64,000 nt of DNA from Aporrectodea caliginosa (Eukaryota; Annelida; Clitellata; Crassiclitellata; Lumbricidae), in NCBI GenBank assembly GCA_020284085.1, contig JACEVL010000410.1, positions 620,001 to 684,000 of the forward strand. The letters are read 5' to 3'. Under the pieces are notes generated by a model, which saw only the letters and a list, made by a program, of their open reading frames with translations, was not told where the DNA came from and did no database searches. The position numbers and the translations under genes are program-made. This document shows, one piece after another, positions 1 through 10,352 of the stretch; positions within the stretch are counted from its first letter, which is position 1, and each line of letters starts with the position of its first letter.

Positions 1-119
1 ATGTATTTCTGAAGCAAGACTAAAAAAGCACTTGTAAACAGCAGGAAGCAAGCCATAGTCGTAACGGTACATGAATTCACCAGTTTGATAAAGCTTGATT
101 TGTTCGAATTTTAGTATGT

Positions 120-690
120 TAACCCTCGGGCTACCAAAGTGGGGCAGTGGTTGCCACCCCCCCTATTTCATCTCAAACTTTTTCCGTATGGAATAAAAAT
201 TTGACCTTTTAGGTAGCTGTAGGGGGTTCATTAACACACGTTTTGAGGTAAAATGTGAGATGATATCTCACACCGTTCAAAAGTTATACCCAATATACCC
301 GAGGTACCAGGGGGGTGGATACCACCCTCCCCTAGATTTTCGACTATATCTTATCCGTCATTTAATATTAAAGAGACACAAATTATACCATTCTATAGAG
401 GGAATGTGGGGCTACATTTCTATGGTCACTGAGTTGACCTGAGACAACTGGAAGTGCTCAAAATAAATAATAATACGCGTAATATGCGTGAAAAATGGCT
501 GAATGGAAAGACTCCCCCCTTAGTTTTTGTCTGTAGCATTATTCATTTGTCTTCCTGGAAGAGAAACAAAGATACCATTCTTTAGGGAATAAAGGGCTTC
601 AGTTGCATTACCTACATCTTTGTGTTTTGAAGGCGGAAGTGATCAAAATAAATAATAATACGCGTAATCTGTGTGAAAATGGCTGAATAC
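120..690. repeat. diverged tandem duplication, ~184-bp period
   Basis: The stretch 386-504 recurs in altered form at 570-687. The best-kept part is about 50 bp long, runs from 'GGAAGTG' to 'AAAATGGCTGAAT' and contains AATAATAATACGCGTAAT. A CC/GG-rich inverted patch around 135-165 (GGGGCAGTGGTTGCCACCCC) is echoed near 306-335. No gene is visible. This looks like the end of an old repetitive element. Confidence 0.5.
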
Positions 691-1639
691 AGCATTACAA
701 CGTGTGATATATATGTATGGATATATATGTATGGATGTACATTTATACTATAAAAACATGTGTAGGGCGGATTTTGTGTATCTTTATACATAGATTCTTC
801 AAAACAACCATAATCTTATATTTGTTTATCCAAAAGTACAAAATGTACGCAATAATATACAATATTGCTAATTAATGAGTTCCGTTGTTAAAAGTGATGT
901 AATTTCGAGGTGCATTCACATAATGTACAACTAAATATACCATTCTGTGCAGAAATGAATGCTGAATCAAATGCTATATTTAGTTATGATATCAAACCAA
1001 ACACTTGAATAGTTGGATAGTGTTACAAAAAAAGCTTGGTAGCCCTAGGGTTCCCTGAGCTTGTAGAATAGTGGGGCAGTATGTGACCCATATGCAGCAC
1101 CAGCCATTATTCGAATCACCCTTTTTGCAGTATTATAAGACACTAGACACAGCATAGGAAACCTTTTCTGCTCCTTGCAAATCGAATTAGCCTATTTGAG
1201 ATCTGACTGATCTCTGATTTCTTCAGCGTTCAAAATTCTTCTCATTTGCTTTATATAGGCCTATACATATAATATAGACTACTTATGTCTCTCTTATCTG
1301 AGGCAATAACTCCAGTTTCTAATGCGCGAAGAATCAGTCTTAAATGTCATCAACATTGCCATTTATAATTATTATGTTCACATCTAATATCTAATATTTG
1401 AGTTATGTATGGCCTATTAGGTTAAATACAATGTTTGTACAAAGGTCTAGATGTAAAAATACACACGCCGTTCGTATACATTGTCGATATTACAATGCTT
1501 GTGCGCATAATTTTCTTTCAAGCTTTCGCGTTCTCAACGAAACCCACCTCATCATCAGCTGCTCTGTCTCCTTTCTCTGATCTCTCCGGCAACCAATAGA
1601 CATCGATGCGATGCAGCGCTCGTGAATAAGATGATTCCC
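691..1639. other. gene-free AT-rich stretch
   Basis: No coding region, RNA gene or repeat array could be supported. An 18-bp word (ACTTGAATAGTTGGATAG) near 1003 recurs near 1733, which is probably a shared repeat fragment. Confidence 0.4.
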
Positions 1640-1715
1640 CTGATCTCATAGAGCAGTAGCGCTTTATAAATTTAAAGTTTACGATTACGATTACAATTAC
1701 AACGATTACGCTATT
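1640..1715 (+). mobile_element. SINE 3' end with GATTAC-type tail
   Basis: The core AGCGCTTTATAAAT is followed by repeated CGATTACGATTAC. The same core plus short-tandem tail arrangement occurs at 8163, 17276, 28612, 41735 and 48257. This copy keeps only the 3' part. Confidence 0.45.
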
Positions 1716-2266
1716 TTAGGTATGCTCAGACTCACTTGAATAGTTGGATAGTCTTTACCAGTCAAGGTGAATAAGTTCTATGAAACGTATATTCGCTTCT
1801 CACTTATCAAGCGTTTTCTTCTGTTGACCTGACATAATGACATATGGGCTTCAAATCATTCAGTCAACAACATTAAAATGCCATTCTTAACGTCATCGCA
1901 TAATTTGGTGCCCAATCTTACAGCGTCCATTTAAATTCGATTTAGTTCAATTGCATCTATGGGAATGTAAATCAGTTGAACTTCATTCAGTCGGTCAAGT
2001 GCAAACTCAGTGTCAAGCTATACGTTCTGTTAATAATATATTCCTATAATAAAAGAAGCCTGACTTGCAAAATATATGTGGACAAGTGTACAGAACGCGA
2101 ATATATGGCTTCATTCAACTAAACTTAAATTATAACTGAACTGATGTTTTATAATTTTTAGATCATTAACTTACATATATCCATTGCTCCATATGGTTTT
2201 TATTAACTTATTAACGAACTAAATAATTAAAAATAAATAAAACCCTCTGTCTTCAAATATTGCTTG
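1716..2266. other. gene-free stretch
   Basis: AT-rich sequence with no recognisable feature. Confidence 0.35.
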
Positions 2267-2803
2267 CAACTCCGTTACGAATGGATTTCTGCCATCTGTG
2301 GAATAAATTGAAAACTCAATTTTTTGAATTGACATCTTCGATAGCAAGGAACATTTCTGCATTGATTTTACCAAAAAGAAATCAATATGGATTTTTGCTT
2401 CTGTTGACAATTTTCGAAAATTTATCTAGAAATGTTATAGTAGCCTATAAAAAGATTTACAACTCCGTGACGGTAATTATTGCATTTTGCGTATATATAT
2501 AATTTTTTTCTTTCAAAAATAATATTGAAAAATGACTATAAACTAACTATTTTTTATATCTTAACTCACCCGGTAAGCGTGGAGACCTAATTATGAATAT
2601 TTTACAACTCCGTTACTACAACTCCGTTACTTTATTTTTCTATTAAAATGAGTTTATTTAATGGTACATGTAGATAATTTATCGTCAGAGTAATTTATTT
2701 TGCTGTGTAATAATTTAATGCACACTTAATACTAATTAATCACTAATTATAAACAGTGGCGGTATATTGTAATGTGTATTTAGTACGTAACGGAGTTGTA
2801 AAT
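2267..2803. repeat. cluster of ACAACTCCGTTAC motifs
   Basis: Five copies of a roughly 13-bp motif, (T)RCAACTCCGTTACG, lie at about 2268, 2458 (GTGAC variant), 2604, 2620 and, inverted, 2789-2803. The inverted outer copies suggest the ends or subterminal repeats of a non-autonomous DNA transposon. No clean target duplication was found. Confidence 0.4.
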
Positions 2804-3716
2804 ATTTAGGAATCAAAGTTGTATGTGTTTCACATAGTAAAAAAACTAAAACGAAAAATTAGGCCAAATCTGTCAAATTTAAGCTCTGCTCAATATTAAG
2901 TAGATCTATGCTTCAGCACTGCTAGTAAAATATTTGTGCAAGAAATTATTTTAATTTTTCATGACTTTATTTTTCTCTTATTCTATTTCTGAATTTGCCT
3001 CCGGTTGTGAAATATACCCAAATATCCTTTTCGTCACTCCTGCTCCTCTTCTAATCTAATCAGCGGGTCCTGTCTTCTGGTGGCCAAACTAATAGAACGA
3101 CTGGACTTAAACTTGCATTTCGAATGTGCGTGCATTCCTGGGAAAAAAATAAATAGGCCTACATGGAAGTTGCAGATAAATTCCTTACATGAGTCTAATG
3201 TAATCGTGATCACGGAGTCATGGCACTCATCATATAATTTTATAAATTTTCACTCATGTTATGTTATGACTGTTGTAGCTTCAGTTGCAATTTATTTAGC
3301 GCCACTTCAACAGAAGCAAATCATAGGCGCGCCACGGACCAGACAAAAAACCACGATCGAACAGAATGGCTATCAGATGCTTATGGAAACGAGGCAAAGA
3401 AAGGTCAAGAAGGTCAAGTTAGAGGTTACAGGGCAGATTATTTCAAAAAGATGGGCTGACAGACAGGAAAACTTCTATGCAGGGCTGTAGAAGTTCGAGT
3501 CGGCGGAACAAGCAAAGCACCTTGCACAGCAGAGCGAAGAAACCTACGACCAAGAATGGAAGAGACAGATTCATAGCTGCCCAAGATAAGATGGGGCATA
3601 GCCTCAAGGCAGTTATACATAAACATTACGATCTTAGACTCAATGCGTTTTTGCACGAGTAGCCAATGCAGTTCATCCCACACAAAAATGGATAGCCTAT
3701 ATGCCCGAGCCTAGAT
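2804..3716. other. stretch without a supported gene
   Basis: An open frame of 136 codons exists at 3080-3490, but I recognise no domain and its composition is not convincing. It may include a decayed retroelement piece, since charged runs such as RQRKVKKVKLE resemble none of the families I could name. Confidence 0.3.
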
Positions 3717-5885
3717 GGGCCATTCTCCCCAAAGTGGCGAATTTGGTAATAGACAACAACACAAATTTTATCCCAAAGTTTCTTCCAATTACGTTTTTTA
3801 GTCGGATACTATGTTGAATTTAACTAATCTGAAATAAATCCACTATATTTGTAATCGTAAGTTAATTATTTTTAAGATTTTATACAGTAAGAACTCCTGA
3901 TTTGTCATTACCATCCCCCTTTTTACTTGATCACACAGACCTGAAATATTCATCTAGTGTTTCTTTATTTTAGGGGACAATGCTCGCCCCTTAATTACTT
4001 TTCAAAATTCTTTAATGGAGTTGGTGTAGCAGGTTTTGTAGTCTTTTTCAACCGATGATACCGCTTTGCATATAGGTCTGCTCTGGTCTTCATTTTCTAT
4101 TACTCCTGGTTATTTTTCTGTGCTTCACGATACTTCTCATTAGACTTCTTTCTTAACTTTTCTTCCTATTTGTGACACTTTTCTTGTATATTTGTTTCCA
4201 TTTTACCATTGTTATTTGGTCCTATTTCTCCATCCTGACACAGCGCTCTTCGTCATCTATATTCCTCGGAGTTTCTGCTCCAAACTTTGCGTTTTCTTTT
4301 CACAGCACATACACTTGATTCTCCAATGAACTTTATGCTACCAGCCTCTTTTCTACGAATATATCTTTCAAGATCTTTCGTTTTTAGTTTAACTCTGGAT
4401 TTTGCGGTATTCGCTCTCTTTTCCGGTGCTTTTCCTCTTTATCCTTCTCTCTCTTCATTGAATTCCTAAATAATTCCATCAATAATTTCGTCTTTGTTAT
4501 TCGCGGACTTTCTAACTAATGATTTACCACTTGGGAGATCCTGATAATTATTTCTGTTCCTTTTCTTCTGGTTGCCTACAGCTTTAGCTTCTACTTTAAT
4601 TTGACTTTTTAATCGAGTTTTTGCTCTTTTTCTGCATTAACCCTCTTTTCCCACTTCTCTTATAATGATTTCTGGATGATTCCACTTTACCCAAACAATT
4701 CTTCACTGCCGTTTCCTTACCTTTGAACTAATTCCAATACTCTTTTTCTCTCTTTATTTGCAGCCTCTTTTTCTGCGAAGTTTGCCTTGCGCATTCTCGA
4801 TCATTTCTCAGTCTCTCTTTTAATTTTATTAAGTTTTTTCTACAATAATACACACAATGTGATAAAATACGTCGCTTTTTCACTGTTCAACCTGAACATT
4901 CGTTAATTTTCATTGCAAATTGCAACATTGCCAACTTAAAATGACAGTGACAGTTCAAAGGAAATAACAAACAAATTGTAATAATTTTGGCATATATTTT
5001 TCAAAACTCACTTGAATTCACTCTTACCAAATGCGTCATTACTGTCCCCATCAAGATGGGGACAGTAATGACAAAATCGCAGAATTCTGAAAGGGATGGT
5101 AATGATGAAAACGACCTGGGGATGGTAATGACATAATGCTGTCATTAATGACAGCACATCAGACATTTCCATGTGAATTACTCTATGATACAAGTAATTT
5201 CAATCTGTTCAACGAAAGCCATGAAGAAAATCAGGTCTCAATGTTGTAATCTATCTAACACAGAAAATATAGAACTGAATGGTAATGATGCAGAAATTTA
5301 CTTTTTTTCAAATTTACAACAAACAAACCTTAATTAATAAAATGAAGACACACTCAAATACTCAAACAAACTTTGTGTTTTCTGTTAGATGCTCGCCAGA
5401 TTTTGTTGTTATTCTCTTTATTTCAGTAAGAAAGAGCCTTTTGTAAAAACTAAAGGCTTTAAAAAATGGGGATGGCAATGACGCGTATTTCTATGGACAA
5501 ATTATTTAGGTTTGAAGAAAAAAGAAAACTACGCAGATGAGTCTGAATGTGTAATTATTGCATACTCCAGGTATTAATTAAGCAACACGATAAACCTTTG
5601 TTACAGATTATTATAGTACATTTACGTAGAAGCTGAATTTCATGCATTGTACATGGCGGAGGACAGGGAATGGTAATGACTTTTAGTGTACTTTTTTGTA
5701 GCAAAATCGCAGTCTCAAACCTAAAAAATTTAAAATTTTCAGGCATCTAACAACTAAAATAGTGATGAAAAATGTTGATCTGTCCATTCTTTGAAACATA
5801 AAACAAAAGATGTGTACAGCTTATGAAAAAAAACTCCAAGAAAACCACATGAGACACCAGTTTGCAACTTTTGGGATAATGGCCC
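3717..5885. mobile_element. fossil DNA transposon with GGGCCATT inverted ends
   Basis: The left end starts GGGCCATTCTCCCCAAAGT. The right end, read inward on the minus strand, starts GGGCCATTATCCCAAAAGT, so the ends form imperfect terminal inverted repeats about 30 bp long. The interior carries at least seven copies of a motif close to GGGGATGGTAATGAC (near 3904 inverted, 5035, 5055, 5086, 5116, 5465 and 5668). Between about 4000 and 4860 the minus strand has broken lysine/glutamate-rich coding sequence (for example KLRKKSNEKYREAQKN), which is plausibly a decayed transposon protein. I cannot assign a superfamily, and no clear target duplication is visible. Confidence 0.5.
5035..5072. repeat. 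perfect 18-bp hairpin inside the transposon
   Basis: The arms GTCATTACTGTCCCCATC and its exact complement are separated by two bases. Each arm contains the transposon's recurrent GGTAATGAC-like motif, so the hairpin is a head-to-head pair of that motif. Confidence 0.75.
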
Positions 5886-6510
5886 AGCTACCCCAACGAT
5901 TAGATGAGCCGCAGGTTCTATCTTTCATCAGTACCTAGCAAAATCACAGTCTCAAACCTAACAATTAAAGATAGTGTTAATTTCTTTAATATCAAAGACA
6001 GTTAGGTCTATATTGTATTGGTGGGGATATTACTATTGCTAATTAAGCAGCGAAACACATAATATAATGAGCGTCGCATTTCGTCTTATTGTACGACAAA
6101 GGCTACGATTGATGTCTTGATGGCCACCTGGCGAGTCTGTTTGATTCTGTCGATTAGCTACTGGATATGAATAATCATCTAGCAAGTGGTCTTCGTACGC
6201 CAACTGGCGAGTCGTGGTGAAGCTAATGGCTGTGATCTCTCCGGCCGGCGTGGCCAAGGTGGTCGAGTTCACGGTCAATTTGGGTCATCGTGCAGAACGA
6301 ACACCACAGCGACATGCAACAGTCGTTAAGAACTGTCCCCTAAGAAACAAAATGAACACAACAACGAACTCACAAACATATGCTTTTGACCAGAGCCTCA
6401 TACATGATTATACTCACAACACTAAACACTGTTGCCTCGTGAACATCTGTAATCTTCGCAGAATTCACTTCATGTTGGATTACATACATCATTAGAACGT
6501 CCATTTATCA
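5886..6510. other. gene-free stretch
   Basis: A 25-bp word (AGCAAAATCRCAGTCTCAAAC...) at 5937-5961 repeats the copy at 5700-5724 inside the preceding element. No gene is supported; the short open frames lack any recognisable domain. Confidence 0.35.
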
Positions 6511-7591
6511 CTCGACAGTAGGGGTGTCCAGAAAATGATACATTGCAGAAACCAACCATTCCCTATTTTTCCCCATTATTCTATTCATATATTGTCTAGA
6601 AATATTTTTTACAGAATTTTTAAATGTTATCCTGAGGTCCCTCAAAGCCCCTGAACATACCCTACTTAAACTCCCAGAACTCAAGGCGCCCATGCTTTTG
6701 TCTTTGAACTTGGGTCCATTGTCGATTTACTCTTTTTTATCACAAAAAATTAACGAGGAGTCCAATTTGGATGAACGTTTTATCGTTTGTTTGACTCGAT
6801 GAGAGCTATACTCTCATGAAATATAGATACTAAATTCAGGGTCATTCAAGGTCATTTCAAGGTCATAAGAAACAAATCTAACAAAAATCGAAAAAAAATG
6901 ATCAGATCTCAGCCAATAATTATTGAAATTGATTAATTCTTTCTTGTGTTTCTCGCCTTGAAAAGGGCGACCTGTGATAAGAAACAAGGACACCAAATGC
7001 AAGACGATCAAAAGTTATTTTAAAGACAAAAGGTCAATTTCAGACCATAATTTTTCTCTAAAATTGACCTTTTTGTAATTAAAATAACTTTTGATTGTCT
7101 TGCATTTGGTATCCTTGTATCTTATCACAGGTAGCCCTTATCAAGACGAGAAATACAAGAAAGAATTAACCAATTTCAACCATTATTGGCTGAGATCTTA
7201 TCATTTTTCTTCGATTTTTTCAAATTTAGTTTATTATGACCTTGAAATGACCTTGAATGACCCTGAATTTAGTATCTATATTTCATCTAGATGTAGCTCT
7301 CATCGAGACAAACAAACAGTAAAAAGTTCATCCAAATTGGACTCTTAGTTAATTTTATGTGATAAAAAGAGTATATCGACAATGGGCCCAAGTTCCAAGA
7401 CCCAAGCATGTGCGCCTTCAGTCCTGGGAGTTTAAGTAGGGTATGTTTGGGGGCTTTGAGGGACCTCAGGATAACATTTTAAAATTCTGTAAAAAATATT
7501 TCTAGACAATATATGAATAGAATAATGGAAACAAATATGGAATGGTTGGTTTCTGCAATGTATCATTTTTATGGACACCCCTACTCGACAG
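6511..7591. mobile_element. fold-back non-autonomous hAT element, 8-bp target duplication
   Basis: The element proper is 6519-7583. It is flanked on both sides by CTCGACAG (6511-6518 and 7584-7591), the 8-bp duplication typical of hAT transposition. Its ends are TAGGGGTGTCC and the complement, fitting the hAT YARNG terminus. Almost the whole element is one inverted repeat: the arm from about 6519 to 7035 pairs with about 7060 to 7583, leaving a short loop. The matching minus- and plus-strand open frames at 6814-7011 and 7091-7348 (beginning MIVLHLVSL) are just the two arms. No transposase remains. Confidence 0.85.
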
Positions 7592-7609
7592 TTTAGCTGT
7601 TGTATTCCT

Positions 7610-8162
7610 CTCAAGAGCAGTGTGATTCTCCTTACAGATTTTATTTTAGTTATAGTTACAGTTATAGTTAATGTTTTTTATTTTAGTTATAGTTATAGTT
7701 ATAGTTAGTAATATTTTTTAGTTATAGTTATAGTTATAGTTAATGGATTTTTATTTTAGTTAATTTTAGTTACTACTTAGTTACAATAATTAAGGTTATA
7801 AGCACAATTGTGCGTATTAACACGCTGTTTCACAATTTGCTCAGAGCTATGAAAGCCTTTGAAGCATGGGTGCATTTAGCTTCATGAATAACCGAGTTTC
7901 CAAAGTAACTGACAAATTGCATAATAAAAATATCGCATTTTTCGTTCTCATTTATGTCAAATCGTCCATATTGCACTTCCTATTTTTATTTTTTTTATTA
8001 ACGAAAATAAAGATGAATTTTCGTTATTGTTATTTTCGTTATAGTTATAGTTAATGATATTTTTTAGTTATAGTTATAGTTATCGTTAACGAATTCATTT
8101 TATTTTCGTTAACGAACATTTTCGTTATCGTTATCGTTAACGAGAATCACACTGCTCAAGAG
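7610..8162. mobile_element. hAT MITE with internal hexamer repeats
   Basis: The element is 7618-8154, flanked by CTCAAGAG on each side (7610-7617, 8155-8162). The termini are CAGTGTGATTCTC and its complement. The interior is a degenerate array of AGTTAT/CGTTAT hexamers, with no coding capacity. It lies 18 bp from the preceding hAT element's target duplication. The target site is itself a palindrome. Confidence 0.8.
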
Positions 8163-8220
8163 TCTCTCTTGAAGCGGCGCTATAAAAATGTGTGATTGCA
8201 AGTACAATAATAATACTATG
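8163..8220 (+). mobile_element. SINE 3' end with AAT tail
   Basis: The core CTTGAAGCGGCGCTATAAAAATG is close to that at 17313 and is followed by a short AATAATAAT tail. It is a 3' fragment only. Confidence 0.45.
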
Positions 8221-9741
8221 CGCTCTTTTCCAAGACACAGTTGTCACCCAATATGAACCGATGTCATTTCATTCAGATTACCTTCACATCTCAATGTCGC
8301 TGTGCCTGTATATCTTGTGGACTAGACGACCGCAAAAACATCGAAATAGTTCATACATTGCAGTAGAACTGAAATGTGATAATGGCCCTTACGAAGTTGA
8401 AAATGAATTTCACAGCGAAACAGAGCAACGGAAAACATTAAGAAGTTAAGAACCATAAACATAGGCCGACTGGAAGAGATCAATTTCAGTTAGTAGCGAA
8501 AGACAGTCTCGGTAAGACTGGTGGCCAACTTAATTTAGAGCCCATTCATGGAATGTAATTCATCCTATCAGGGTAGATGCACAAGTACCAATATTAGTTT
8601 TAAAGTGAAAGATCTCTTGTAGTCGAGTTAATGTGAACGAGTTTGTGTTTTTAAAACACCACCGATCATTAGGTCTACACTCAATGTATTAACGTTGTTA
8701 AGTTTTGCTTCATTACTTACTAACTAACTAATTTTTACTATTTGCACCTATCGACATTTGTTGACGTAAAGTTAAAGAACATGCATTATTTCATTTATTA
8801 GTCCTATTTCATACATTATTACTCTATTGTATTTTCTACCTGTATTCCATACTCGGCCCTCAGCTTCGATCGCATTGCCGATAAGAACGGAGTTCCGAGG
8901 AAGCATGGACCGAGTTTACACTCGTCCAACCGTCCAGCTACTTTACATCCGAGACAAGGGTAACACCAACAGGAGTGACAACCTGCAGCAAAATGCAGAA
9001 CAAAGCTCAAGAAAAGCAGCAACGCATGCATTCACATGTCTACGGTAAAGAAAAAGCAGATTAAGGCAAAGTAGAGCAAAGAAAAAGTTATCTATATATA
9101 TATATATATTTTCGTTTATTGAGAAAACAAGTTGTCATACTGCAACGAGGTACATGCATTGAGAATTTAAGAAATTTAAAGTGTTGATTTCTATCGAATG
9201 TTTGAATGTCATGGGTTGTTATTTTCTAAGTTATCTGGTTAAGTTTTAAAGAATGAACAATTTTGCCTACGATTCCACGGGTTTGGTGATTGGAAGTTGA
9301 ATTCAGGAAGAAAAAACAGCACCTTATTTTTCCTTTTGGCGCAGGAATACACAGTACACTGAGCATAAAAAACGAAAAGAGGACTTGATGATAATTAATT
9401 AACCGCAGAAGCTGGCGAGTCTTTTAATTTAACGTAATTTTGGCCTTTGCTATTAAGAGACGTTTCCTATGTCAGTCTGCTGCAAATTACTTGTGAAATG
9501 TTGTGGAAGAGAGTAATAATTTTATTATATGAAGTAGTTTTCCATATTTTGTCGGGAAATTGTGGATTGAAATTCTGGAGGTGATCGGAGTGATGTAAAT
9601 GTGCATCTTGTATTGTACAGCCTATCTATCATCTGGCATCCTCGACCACCAGCAGTTCATCGCTCGATTTAAAATAGGACTCCAAACAACAGTGTTCCTT
9701 GAAGCGTGTATGACTGAGCTAGTCAGTGACGTCCCATGATG
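8221..9741. other. gene-free stretch with one odd short frame
   Basis: No conserved gene is recognised. A minus-strand 70-codon frame at 8819-9031 begins with a hydrophobic run (MHALLLFLSFVLHFAAG) followed by seven cysteines in about 26 residues. It looks like a small secreted peptide, but splice or promoter evidence is lacking. A TA repeat lies at 9090-9110. Confidence 0.3.
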
Positions 9742-10217
9742 TAAGGGGCCGTCCATAAATGACGTCACGCTATTTTGGCCGATTTTGAACCCCCTCCCCC
9801 CCCTCGTCACACTTCGTCACAAAAAGTAAGACCCCCTCTGAAAAATGACGTCACAAAGCTCTGACCCCCTAAAACCAATTTCCATGGCGAAGCAAAATGC
9901 TCCTTCATGGAACAAATAGCGAAAGCATTAATATTTTAAAATCTAACGGTGACCAAATATTGAAATAATTAGAAAATTATTAATAATGGTGCCCGTAATC
10001 CCCGTATACAATAAAATAATTAAAAAATAATGAAAATGTAATCGTCAAAATTAGTGCTGTTATTATTAAAATTAAATTGTTGTTAATTGTTAAATTTAAT
10101 AACAAAGACCGGGTGTGACGTCACACTACTCAGACCCCCCACCCCACGTCACACATCGTCACAAATTTCCGACCCCCTCCCCCTAGGTGCGTGACGTCAT
10201 TTATGGACGGCCCCTAA
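9742..10217. mobile_element. MITE with 24-bp perfect inverted ends and TAA target duplication
   Basis: The element is 9745-10214 (470 bp). The left end GGGGCCGTCCATAAATGACG... is an exact 24-bp complement of the right end. TAA flanks both sides (9742-9744, 10215-10217). The subterminal zones on both sides carry same-strand repeats of CGTCACACWTCGTCACAAA next to C-rich runs. No coding sequence is present. A TWA duplication of 3 bp fits PIF/Harbinger, but other 3-bp-duplicating superfamilies (Zator) remain possible. Confidence 0.8.
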
Positions 10218-10275
10218 GTTTGAAATAAGCAGTAAATATAACAATGATAATGACGACGACGACAACGATGATGAT

Positions 10276-10350
<75 letters not shown>
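10218..10350. repeat. GAC/GAT then (TAA)n microsatellite
   Basis: Short GAC and GAT triplet runs pass into about 75 bp of pure TAA repeat. The repeat ends exactly where retrotransposon coding sequence starts (AAGGGTGGACCC, 10351), so the tract is probably the insertion target or the tail of an earlier copy. Confidence 0.85.

Positions 10351-10352
<2 letters not shown>

Noticed and set aside
3080..3490. 136-codon plus-strand frame as a host gene
   Set aside because: No recognisable domain, no convincing splice sites, atypical composition; kept only as an unexplained frame.
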